This document shows, in pieces, positions 49,530-60,138 of a stretch of 64,000 nt of DNA (its first letter is position 1; each line of letters begins with the position of its first letter). Source of the stretch: Lepas anatifera (Eukaryota > Arthropoda > Thecostraca > Lepadidae); NCBI GenBank assembly GCA_034440635.1, contig JAOTON010001058.1, positions 62,001 through 126,000 of the forward strand. The letters are read 5' to 3'. A program made the position numbers and the translations under genes. A model generated the notes under the pieces. It worked only from the letters and a program-made list of their open reading frames with translations, did not search any database and was not told the origin of the DNA.

Positions 49530-50272
49530 AACCTGCTTGCATCTTATGTTCGATTTTTGGTATCTGAAATATGTAGAAGTAACGCAAAGAATAGGAAAAT
49601 TAAATGTTTTTATGCGGTTTCTTGATCTTCGTTTGTTATTAGACACGTATTTCAGCTCCTGAGGGCACTGGACCATCCGTTTTGCACATCTGCATTCTAT
49701 AGATCATGACGCTCAACTGTGCTACCGACGTGCGGTATCGATACAGGCGTATCTGGTTTGAAGTCATTCAGGAGAGTGTAATGCCGACATCATGAAATAT
49801 AATTGCTTAAGAAAATCGGCCGCCTTAGGGCCCCTCCCCACAAACAGTGAAAAGGTGACCACCATTTTTCACTCGGTTCAAAACTGGCCCACCTCTGGAA
49901 TTGCACTGTCACAAAGGCGCAAAGGCGTGAAGGTCAAGATTGAATGTGGACCTTGTAAAAGAAAAGGTAGCTTTCGAGGGAATATTGATGGGGGAGTGTG
50001 GCACCTCGGCGCAGTTCCAGACTGTGGTGATTGTAGGGCCAAGCAATGTTGACAATAATGGATTAAACCTTTTTTCTGCTGAAACATGGCTGATACGCCT
50101 AATGTTTCGTTGTGTTTAATTTTCTTATGTTAACGATACAACATCTCCAAACAAGTCTCACGTTAAATCGGCGCATGAGCTGGTAATGCCTTGTGCCAGA
50201 TTCAGCCTGTTTGATTTGCACCAAAAATTAATACGAAGACAATTGAAACGTTTTTAGCTGAAAGAGTACCGT

Positions 50273-50370
50273 CATGTACCATTAGGTACATAATGGTAAA
50301 ATGGGACTTATGTACCATTAGGTACATAAGTTAAATGGGACTTATGTACCATTAGGTACATAAGTCCCAT
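50273..50370. repeat. Three copies of a palindrome around ACCATTAGGT
   Basis: ATGTACCATTAGGTACAT occurs three times. The last copy extends to a perfect 36-base hairpin (50335-50370): 16-base arms, loop ATTA. Confidence 0.9.
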
Positions 50371-50723
50371 TTATCAATTTCTTCTATTAATATTGAACCT
50401 GATGCTTTAAAACATATTTCATGCTTAAAATAAGTCACTTAAGCGTATTATGTGCAATAATAATCAGCACTACTAAAGTCATGTTTGACACGTGGTTTTT
50501 AAGATATCCAAACAAAAAAATTTCCACACAGAAGGTGCACCCAAGGGTGCATCGAGGCTTGAGCATGACATCACTTTCCAAAGACCGCCTCTTAGCAGGT
50601 CAACATCGGGGAGGACGGAGTCGGTAGGTGTGAATTTTTACTTTTTTCCGCGGGGCTGTAAGTTCTTAGACAAATAAAATATCGACCAAGTGCTTTCTCG
50701 GCATGCTTTATCACATGGCTATC

Positions 50724-50856
50724 AGGTGTGGATCCAGGATTTTGATCATGTGGGGGAGCCCATTAACCGCGCGCTGGCATTCTAAGCCGGACGCACCCAA
50801 AGGACGCGCTCAGTTAGCCCGGAAGGGACGTGCCCCCCCCTTCCTGGATCCGCAAT
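50724..50856 (+). mobile_element. hAT-like MITE (133 bp) in the 49990 element
   Basis: Ends AGGTGTGGATCCAGGA and (inverse) ATTGCGGATCCAGGA lie between two copies of TGGCTATC (50716-50723, 50857-50864), a perfect 8-bp target duplication. The uninterrupted site is seen in the relative at 20699-20706. Confidence 0.85.
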
Positions 50857-50904
50857 TGGCTATCTGAGTTAAAATCCTACTATGAGGGAGCCATATTCCC
50901 TTTC

Positions 50905-53900
50905 ACTTATACACTTTTCTCCATTCGTTCGAATACGTGAAAGTGGCAATTTTTTCTCTCTGCTTTTATACACATCCTCAGTTTGCTGTTTCATGCTAGC
51001 CAGGGCGGGCTGCTCTCCAGCACGCAACACACCATTTACCAAGCCTTGCGGTCATCCATGAATAACGTAACGCCCAGCAGATTGGGAAGTCAGCCACATA
51101 GTTATCAGATATTACACGGGGAAAATGACGGAGAAGGGGAAAAAGTGTATGCGTTATGTAACTGATGAACGGCCCCTTAGCTGCTGGAATAGCAAAATGA
51201 ACAATCTGTGAAATGATTATTACTTTTATTTTTCGATAGGTAGCACGCGAATGTTACGTTTATTTGGCTGATAGGCATCGTGCGGTAGTCCTGGCTCGGT
51301 GGGCATAGGAAAGTGAATTGCCGAATAGCGGCGGAGGGTGGCGCCAGCTGAGGCAGCCCCGCCCAGGTTATATAAGCCGTGTGGGGGGTTAGCGGCGGGG
51401 CTCTGCCCCAGCCACGACGCTTCTTGGATCCGCCACTGGTCTGTTCTATTTGAGCATTAGATGCCGGTTCATCAGCTATATTTTATCAGTCTTATTTTGA
51501 AGATATCTCGGAGAAATATTACGGATGCATAGACCGATCTATGGGGCAAAGGGGGGCCTTTTTGCCACCCCTTCGTCCAACCGACTATCGATGCCCCCTG
51601 AGAGATTAATGACGCCCTCTAAAGGTCAATGGCGCCCCCATAAATGTCGCTTCCTTCCTTCCCGGGAAGCAAGAATAAGCGCTATCGCGATCAGATTTGG
51701 CGCCCAGACATATTTTGGCGCCCACCAGATATATTTTTGCCGCCCCTGGCATTGGCGTTCCCCAGGTCTGGATGACGCCCTGAACATATCTCCCTCCCCT
51801 TATCGGCAATTCAAGATCTGCCTATGGACTGATAGATGAAACAAACCCCCTCCCTAAACTCCGCCTCTGACAGGAAGACGGTAAAGTTAACCTAACTGCA
51901 CATCGACAGTGGATCCCGTGGCCCTTCTCCAAAGCGCAAAACGGTTTGTTTTTTTCTTCTTCAGAAACACTATGTTTTTGAAATTTTTCCACGGCTGGCT
52001 CCATCCAAACGTTTTGCCAGGTCTGCAACAAAGGGTCAGTGGTACCACAGTTTTGTGCAACGATGCAAATTTCCCACAGGCCAGTAGCCACTACACGACA
52101 GTTGTTACCATAACAAAGTGCCGTCACACTTACCTTAACAAAACAGGCGACAGATGCTCCACTGCTCAACTCCTGAAGCTTTCCATTGCAAATGAAGCAT
52201 CCGCTGTCGCGTCGTTTTGTTTCCATGGCAACGCAGCTCCGCAACGTCACGCACGCGCACAATCAGCTGAGACCATTTCCGAGAAGCAATTCAAAACCGC
52301 TATCCCTTCTTTGGGTGCTATACGAAGTAACTAAAAACAATGGATTTCAGTGTCGGCTTTCGCCTGTTCTCATGCATGAGAACAGTCCCAATGGGTTCTT
52401 ATCCGAACGATACGTAGGGCTTCTTACACTTTCCCGCCAAAGTGCAAAGAACTCAATGGGGTATTGGGGTAGAACAAAGGGACACCACTGACACCTTATA
52501 GGAGAAGTTTGTGGCAAAGTTCTTCTGAGCGGTTTTGAGTGTGCAGGGAGCGGTTGAGGGTCTGACGAGATCCCCGAGCCCCTTGCCCCTTAGAGTATCA
52601 CGGCTGCACGCTGGCCAAAAGTTTGGGTTTCACTTCGCCTCCGATCGCTGTGTGTCGACTCTGACGAGTGTTGCGGGCAGCGAACTATGTCGCACCCCGT
52701 GAGGGGCCTGCACGTATCCTCCTGTGGTTACCCAAACGGGGGTTTGTATTTGTATTTGTGTGTGTATTTATCGAGCATTTCCACTTAATTGCAGTGGATC
52801 TTCCAATGTCGTCGCTATGAGGATGATTACCAGAATGCGGTGGAAGGAGATGGTGTAGGATAAGGATGGCTGAGTGTGAGGATTAGGATAAGGAACACCC
52901 AGGGCGAGGCGGCGCAGCCACACCGGCGCAGATGCTCTCAACCCCGGGTGAGGTAAGGATGTTTGGAGAAGGGGAGCACCGGTGGCAATAAAACAACAAT
53001 GAAAACTAAAAGGGGTTGGCGTGTTACATCTCTTCGAGGCCCAGATTCAGACGGGATCTAGCGCCGCAGACCTGGCTCACGTAATTCGAAGAATGCCGGG
53101 GTCGGTAGTCTATACTCCGTCCGTGGCTGTGGGCACCAGCGGGTGCAGCCGTTGGAAGGTGCCAGGAGTATGTGACGGTGGCAGAGTCACATCTCTTATG
53201 GGCATCACTCTGCTCTGGGGGGTCAGACCAAGTCGACAGCTTGCTAGATTCAGAGCCCCGCCCACGATTTTGGAACGTGGTGTGTGGAGTCTCATCTGAG
53301 TGTTTCGGGGACAGGGGCGGAACTAGCCCCAGAGTCACGGGCGAAGCTCTCAACCTAATGGGCTGCTCCCCGTGGACGGTCCCGTCGGGTGGAAGTCGAA
53401 TCAAAGTCTGACCAATGGGGAAAATGGGGAATTCCGACATGGGAGTAGAACCACGGGTAAAACCTTAAAATTATGAGTCGTGAGTTTTACTGAATGCAGA
53501 CAGATGGGAAAGCTTTGGCAGGCGTGACCTCTCTCCAACCCAATTCCGGACCTTGAGCCGACGCTGAAGTTCCTCAGGTGGAATGTGAATCCCCCTCCGG
53601 GCCAGGAATTTCCCACCTGTTATTCACCGCTTCCAGCTCTGGCAGAACATAAGCCTAGGCAGTAAGCATGAGATGGAAAGAAAATGTGTATTTTGTGATG
53701 CGTAAGGTACACACATCCCAAAGTTCCATTGTGGGACTAAAATGTGTTTTCTGCAAATATTGGTGCGGGCAGTGTTTCCTCAGAATCCGGGTATTTATAA
53801 TTTGAAATAATATTTACTATTTTCAGACCTGATGTGACAATTTGAGCGTCCAATTTTACGTTTTTTGAACTTAAAGTTTCATTTTTCTGATTCCCCGTCT

Positions 53901-55585
53901 CTGGACAGCCAAGAGAAGAAGGGGGCTTAGTTTGGCGCTGAGCTCATCTTTACTGTAATAACAACACGCGTGATATTTTACCTAATATCTGCCGACAGCT
54001 AAAACCTTCAGTTATCTGCTGGAAAGTTAAAACACCCGCTGGTTTTCCGTCAAAGAAATTGAAAATTGACCCCTTTTAGTGGCTTAAACTCTCCCCACTA
54101 CTTGGGTGAGCTTTATCATGCAATAGGGTGGGCAGTGGCATGTCACCTATTTGAGTGCATTTAGCACAGTTGTGGGACTTATGAGTCAAAGTTTAACTTA
54201 AAATCTCACTCATTTGGCTCTGAGTTGAGTTGAGATGAGTAAAAAATGTCGACCGGTGGGATGAGTTCAGCATGTTCATATCGCTCAAATGAGCTGAGTT
54301 GAGTTGACTCAAAAAGCCGGCGAGTCAGATGAGTTGACGAAAAGATATGGCTCAACAGATTTATTACCATCATTGATGTATTGAAGTATTGTTGAGCCAT
54401 AAATTTTAAATTGATATAGGTACATATTTCAAACATAAGTTTGTTTGTTTAGCTTATGCATGGTTTTATTATTTATCTATACATATTTACTAATTTATTC
54501 ATTGGGCTTATTATAAATATATTCATAATAAATTACTCATTTGAATATAGATTATTATTTATTATTGAATTAACTTTATATTGAGCTTGAGTCAAAGTTG
54601 AGTCGGCTTGAGTTTTGAGTTGAGTCAGAATTAAGTTGCCCGGATTGAAGTTTAAGCCCGGGCTGAGTCGGTTCCCTGAATTTCTTCTGGTGAGTTGAGT
54701 TGGAGTCACGTCAACCGTTTTCTTCATGCGGCCTGAGTTGAGCCGACACACCAAATTTTTAAACGCACAATTCTGGTATTCAGTATTATTATATTATGTC
54801 CAGCTACATTTAAACTTCCAGATATTTCCTATCTATGTATTTTTTATAACCCACTACCCATTTAATAGGTAGGCAGGAGTGCCTTTCCTTAGCCGTGCGA
54901 CCAAACTACGAATTTTCAATTGATAAATTTAGGACATGTATATAAGTATGGTGTTAGTAGGTCGGACAACTTTCCGTTCCATTTTTAATCATGCCTCAGC
55001 AGACAAACAAAACAGAAGTTAGTGAATCCCCAAGTCACCCTCGAAAACGAGTTGTATTAGTAACATTCGAGAGGGACCTGAATACTTTATGATGGGAGTG
55101 AGTTCATGCATTAGAAGGTAAAAAACTTCTATGTGTACTGAAAATACAGGTCATACAAAGGTAAGAAAGCAGAAAACAAAAAGGAGGAACACAAAAAGAT
55201 GATCAATTGATTGCTCATCCTAATATAAAGACTCAGTTCGCACTAACCTTCCTCCTGGGATCGATACTGATGAATGAAATGTTCCCTGACATATTTTTTA
55301 GTGTAGCCTTTTGCAATGGTACATCGTCAAGATTTGGAAAAATTGAAAAAAATTATGTGGTTCCGGACTTTTAAGCTCGAGCATGGGAAAGAAAAGGATC
55401 TGCAGTTGGTGGTGACTAAAGGAACGAAAAAATAATGAGTGAAATGCGTGTTGTTGAAACCATGGTATTGAGAAAGCGATGCGACAACTGGCAGCGATTG
55501 ATTCACAAATTTTGATAGGGTAACATTTTTCTGCTCACTAACTATACCATGATATTTTAGTAAGTTTATTCAGCAGAAATTACAT
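50905..55585. other. No supported gene; repeat fragments
   Basis: The stretch includes a GC-rich MITE-like segment at ~51525-51835 (GATCTATGGGGC ... AAGATCTGCCTATGG) and TTGTATTTG/TGTGTG simple sequence at ~52742-52770. The remaining frames carry no recognisable domain. Confidence 0.4.
54195..54740 (+). repeat. Degenerate GAGTTGAGT-rich repeat
   Basis: Clusters of TGAGTTGAGTTGAGATGAGT-like words occur at ~54220-54345 and ~54585-54740 on either side of an AT-rich core. Confidence 0.7.
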
Positions 55586-55915
55586 TCATTGGGTGGAAAA
55601 AGGTTTCTTCAAAATATTTGATTTCCCTTTTTGAAGTTTAAATAACTTGTTTACGTGTGTGCAATGATTGTTCCTCCATACATCAGCACAGTAATTGAAA
55701 TATGACAGCGCAAGCGCGCTATAGAGACACAGCGGTTCCCGAGAATCTGCATAGTATTTTGCTCTACTCAAAAATCAAAAACTTATATTAATTAGTGCTG
55801 CCATACTTGCTACGTGCGCATCCCACTTTACATTTTCGTCTACAAGATCGTTCAGGTATTTAACCACATTTAGTCTTTCTATTTTTACCACATTCAGGTA
55901 TACTTCTAACTCCAT
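55586..55915 (-). pseudogene. LINE reverse-transcriptase C-terminal remnant
   Basis: The minus-strand pieces read VYLNVVKIERLNVVKYLNDL, VDENVKWDAHVAS, then after a break ALSYFNYCADVWRNNHCTHV and NKLFKLQK. This is the order of the 3' part of a non-LTR retrotransposon RT (xFLGVxIDExLxWxxHI ... LxYxxxVWGxxxxxxLxxLxxLQK). A frameshift/stop near 55785 separates the two pieces. It is inactive and truncated. Confidence 0.8.
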
Positions 55916-56035
55916 TTGCTGGGCTTAGAGATAAACCATTTCAATGAAACCACTTGGTGACTTTAGGCAGAATACTATTCATTTTTTACTGCAAAAAAAC
56001 GTTGGATTTTGTGATGTGACTACTATGGCGCTCGT

Positions 56036-56383
56036 GTGGTTACCGGACGTAGAAAACGAGATCACATCAGCGACGCCGTGCGAGATCTGGGATGGCTGCC
56101 TGCACGTGAGCTCGGCACATACCACTGTCTGTGTCTGCTCAAGCGAGTGATGGTAATGGGCGAGTCAGCTTACCTGAAGCGTCAGCTCGTGACTAGGCGT
56201 GAATTCAGAAACCGCACTACTCGCCAAGATGAAGATTTATGCCTCCCACGCCTAAGAACTGAGACTGGGAGGAGAGCTTTTATGCACCGTGCTGCAGCAG
56301 CATACAACGGACTGCCACCGGCGATCCGGGATGGCTCCCTCTCCAGCTTCAAACGACGCCTAAAAAAGCATCTGCTCGGTTGA
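56036..56383 (+). pseudogene. 3' end of a second LINE (CR1/L2-like RT tail)
   Basis: The 115-codon frame carries the tail typical of CR1/L2-like non-LTR elements: DHISDAVRDLGWLPARE, LPRLRTETGRRAFMHRAAAA, YNGLPPAIRDGSLSSFKRRL, ending KKHLLG and a stop. After ~140 bases of 3' UTR comes (AAAT)n at ~56525-56537, the usual 3' terminal repeat. The RT core and endonuclease are missing (5' truncation). The family is named by motif only. Confidence 0.85.
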
Positions 56384-56871
56384 TGAGTGTACCCGATTTT
56401 GACTTGACTTTTCTTGACTTGACTTGTACCCAATTTTGACTCTCGCGTGTCTGTCCCATCCACCCCGATTTTTGACCTGGGCTCATTAATAGCCATTGAT
56501 ATGGATGAGCACCGTGATGTTGAAATAAATAAATAAATGGCTGTGGCGCCCGAAAAATAATCGAATTTAGCCTGTTCCGAGACAGGTTATGAAGTATTTA
56601 CATGCAAAATAAGCAAGAGGGGCCATTAATGGAACCCTGTGGGACTCCCATCGTGACCTGCTTCTTATCTGAAATTTCACCATTTACTTTGGTCACCTGA
56701 CCTAGTATGGTCATATTACACATCATTCGATTGGGCTTGCTGCGAGAATTCCAATGGTCGTCTAAATTGTTTTGCTCTATCTTTACTTGATCAGATGCAA
56801 TGACTGAAAGCCTTTGTTTACATGTTATCCCTGTGAGGGAATATTTTGGTCTCTAGGGACCTTAAACCTCG

Positions 56872-59800
56872 CCACACCGGGGCCATCGATGCCCCCACTA
56901 AGGTTTTTTCAAGATAGCAGAAAAACGACGAGACGCAGCACCGCTGTTGAGGGCTCTATCTCTCACTGCATCATTTTCCCACCATCCCTGAAAATTTTTA
57001 CCCCTGGTCACCCAAGGTCAGGTCACCAGGCGAGGTCAAAAAGGTCACCTCACTTCAAGTTTGGAGCTCTATAAGAGCTACATTTCAAAGTCGATCGATT
57101 TGAAACTTGCTACACTCCACGACCTTCCGGGGTCTACAACGTGTATATCCGGGATTTTTCGATTTCGTGACCTGAGGTCAGGTCACGAGGCGACGTCTCC
57201 CGTTGGAAAAGCATGGCGAAAAGCTGTCTTATGATTTAAACAGAGGTGCAGAAAGTATACTGGCTGTCACAAACTCAATGAGACGTATGCCTCCTCTGTC
57301 ACACAAAGCTGGAAATAATAATTTTATACTTGAATACTATTTCCAATATGCTGAATGTCATCTACCTGTCTCTTACTTTTTGCAACGGACAAGGTTCAAG
57401 CACCAAGCCATTACCGCATGCAAGTAGTAAACTGTGTTTTCATTTTTAGATCATGTTTATGTTTTGGAAGGAAAATTTCCAATTATGGATCATTGTTTTC
57501 AGTATTGGGATCATAACTATTATTGGCAACTCTGACTGGAGTTTCCCCCAATGACATGCATTTCCCTTTTTGAAGAAGTTTCCATTTTTGGAAGGAGTGT
57601 TCCCAATTATGGTATATTTCCCCATGATTAAATGTGGCAATTATGAAAATTATTATTGGGAACTAATCTATAAATGGGAGCGTACACCTACACACAATTG
57701 GGAACCCTGATCACAGCTTCCCCCCCCACCCCCCACTGAACTTCTATCTCACATATCAACAAAAGGGACAAAAATGTCAATGTCAACATAGGATTTGGAT
57801 CTACCTAAAATGTGTTGGTAAAGTGGACCTTAGGTAGCATTTTTATAGCCAGATCAAATGCTTAAGATTTTACCCCAACACCTGATTATCACCTGCCTGG
57901 TCGTTCCTTCTTGCAGTAAAAACTCTGAGGCAACTACCCTGCATAGATGTAAAATTATGTCGATTGGCCTAATATGTACAGAGGTATTGGAAGTCTCATA
58001 TCAAAGAAAGATCCAGTGTATAAGTCAAAATCCTGTTTTAACTCCAGGCAGTTCAGGTCCTGTGTGTTGCTTACTACCACTGGTAGTAAGCAACACACCC
58101 CCAACCAGCATTTTTCAAAGTCTCTTTCTTTCTGAGATTTTCTGTGATTTTCTGAGATGAGAAGGGGGTCTACTAGGCCCCCTCTAGTGCATGTTAGTGC
58201 CAGGCCCCTCTCCAGTGTGTGTTTTAACACTTTGTGGAGGACTGCATTGGCACACATTTGCTATCTGTACAATATTGACATGATAATTTGATCATGAAAT
58301 CTCACCTGAATTACTGTTGTTGCCAGTCTGTTGCTGGCGCCAACTCTCCCAACTTCCTCCAGCTCCAAATCTACCTAACCAATCTTGATCTAGGGCACAA
58401 ATAAGGTGAGGCACAAGCAAGCTAAGGAATGAAAAACCAAGTTTGATGTGTGAAAGTGCATCAGTATCAAAGTAGCCTACATTCATCTCAGATTAGCCAT
58501 GGGCAGCACTATTTATTCCAGCTAGTTTTAGCCTGCACTTATCTCAGACATACCTAATAAATATGCCCTCAACAGAAGTAGCTTCCCACTTGTTCAAATT
58601 TTTTGGCAGGCTCTACATCACACAAACATTGCGAACTTGTCTTGTCGCTGTTGCGTAGTTTAGGTAGAATTGCTGCCAAGCTATGTTTATTTCTTTCACT
58701 CATTTAGTACTTTTCCTAGTAGCTTTTAGGCGTACTTGATACTAAATTCAAAGAAATAGGGACCGCTAAATCGAAGATACTCAAACTTTAAATATTATTT
58801 AACCTGACAAAATGGACAGAGAAGTACTTGATAACGTATCTGCGTTATCTTTAATACCTTAAATATGCCCACAATCATGTATTTCTTGAAAAAATTGACT
58901 GTCACATTTCGGGCATCTAGGCGACAACTTTCTGGCAACTACTAACAATCAGCACCATTGGGCTGCATGTTAAAATCTGGCAACTGTGACAGCGGTTTTC
59001 GGGTTTTCTGCAGCGGGGTTCTCTCGTTTTAGTAGAAACTGAACACAGTACCAATATTGTAGCACTGATGGTGCGCTGTGCAATTGAAGGACAGAGTTGC
59101 TAAATTAAAATATTCGCTACACGCTTCATTCTGTATTTCGAAAATGTGTGGTTTGATTTTGAACCATACTGTCACGATCGCTATTTTGTCACACTTATGC
59201 ACCTCGACTATCATAAATGTGTCACAAACTCCAGTAGCCGAGTTGGCAAGTTTCTGCACCTCTGGATTTAAAAGTCACAAAAATGAGTGCAAATGCTCAG
59301 ACTGCTCAGAACAGCGTTTTTGGCCACCCTTTACGGATCCCAGGAGTCATATTTGCCGTTTGATTTTCCAAGGTCATCCAAGGTCACCAGGGTTTAAAAC
59401 ACAGTATTTTGACAATAAATTTTGACCTAATTAAGCTAGAGCAATGAAACAAACATAGCCATCGTGTATGTCTCGTCACTGGCTTTCATTTGACATACGG
59501 CAAGGTTACTTTCTGAACTTTCGTGACCTCAGGTCAATTTAGGTCACGAGGTGACTTCGGGAGGTCAAACCACTGGCGGGAGGTCTTTACGTTCCGCATA
59601 GCGGAAAAAGGACTGGCAATTTCCTATCAAATTTACTTTACCACATCTCAATAGCTCTAATGGCATAAGGATTATGCCCAGTTTTCTTAAGCATTGCATA
59701 TTTGAGTGAAAATAGCCTATCGTGACCTTTCTTGACATCTGGAGGTCAAACCATTGACCTGAGCGCTTGAACATGCAAGTAATTTCGTACTGAATTCACG

Positions 59801-59922
59801 CAAGCTTTCTAATGCACTTTGCAGATCTGCGCTAACCCCCATATTTTCGGAGTTAGAGGGGGCCATCGATGACCCCCGGTGGGGCGAAGGTGGCGCGGGA
59901 CCCCTGGTGGGGCGTGGGTTAA
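56872..59922 (-). mobile_element. A-family TTAA element carrying a hAT insertion
   Basis: It is bounded by TTAA at 56872-56875 and 59919-59922, and inverted relative to 12677-13691. Both ends match (CGGGGCCATCGATGCCCCC; GGCGTGGGTTAA). Removing the hAT element and one 8-bp duplication leaves 1019 bp, against 1015 bp in the uninterrupted copy. Confidence 0.88.
57241..59264. mobile_element. hAT-type non-autonomous element, copy 2 (2024 bp)
   Basis: The same CAGAGGTGCAGAAA terminal repeats as 22410-24367 are flanked by GATTTAAA on both sides (57233-57240, 59265-59272), a perfect 8-bp target duplication. The empty site is seen in the A copy at 12677 (GATCTAAA context, minus strand). It has no transposase frame. 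It contains a perfect 17-base inverted repeat with one-base spacer at 58063-58097. Confidence 0.92.
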
Positions 59923-60138
59923 ATGTGACCTGAAAAAAATGGCTACAATATTTTCGATGGAGAAGTGGAAGGGCTACCCAACGCTGTCTACCGTTTTCGC
60001 TACCTAGCGTGATTCTCGAGATCTTAGGGGAGTATCCGCCCCGTCCCGTCAAAGTGAAGGTGGCTCAGACCCCCGTCAATGCGCGTGTGAATACAAGATC
60101 CCCCACATCAGTTGAATATTACATAATCCATCTGTTTC

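Larger units (their letters stand above)
49990..50904. mobile_element. Third copy of the 19797-type element family
   Basis: The left end GGGGAGTGTGGCACCTCGG and right end GGGAGCCATATTCCCTTTCA are inverse. The interior matches 19797-20950 in places (CTTAGACAAATAAAATAT, CTTTCTCGGCATGCTTTATC). It carries a 133-bp insertion at 50724-50856 and a triple palindrome. Confidence 0.6.
56690..60091 (-). mobile_element. B-family TTAA element split by an A-family element
   Basis: The left part (56690-56875) and right part (59919-60091) together match 36940-37330 inverted, meeting at an internal TTAA (GACC|TTAA|ATGTGACC in the intact copy). The right end CCCCGTCAATGCGCGTG is the B terminal repeat, with TTAA decayed to TGAA. 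The left end is truncated. Confidence 0.8.

Noticed and set aside
50273..50370. Possible CRISPR-like array
   Set aside because: Repeats are palindromic with near-identical short spacers inside a transposable element of a eukaryote.
51822..52334. Long overlapping frames on both strands
   Set aside because: No conserved motif and no splice structure; strand-ambiguous.
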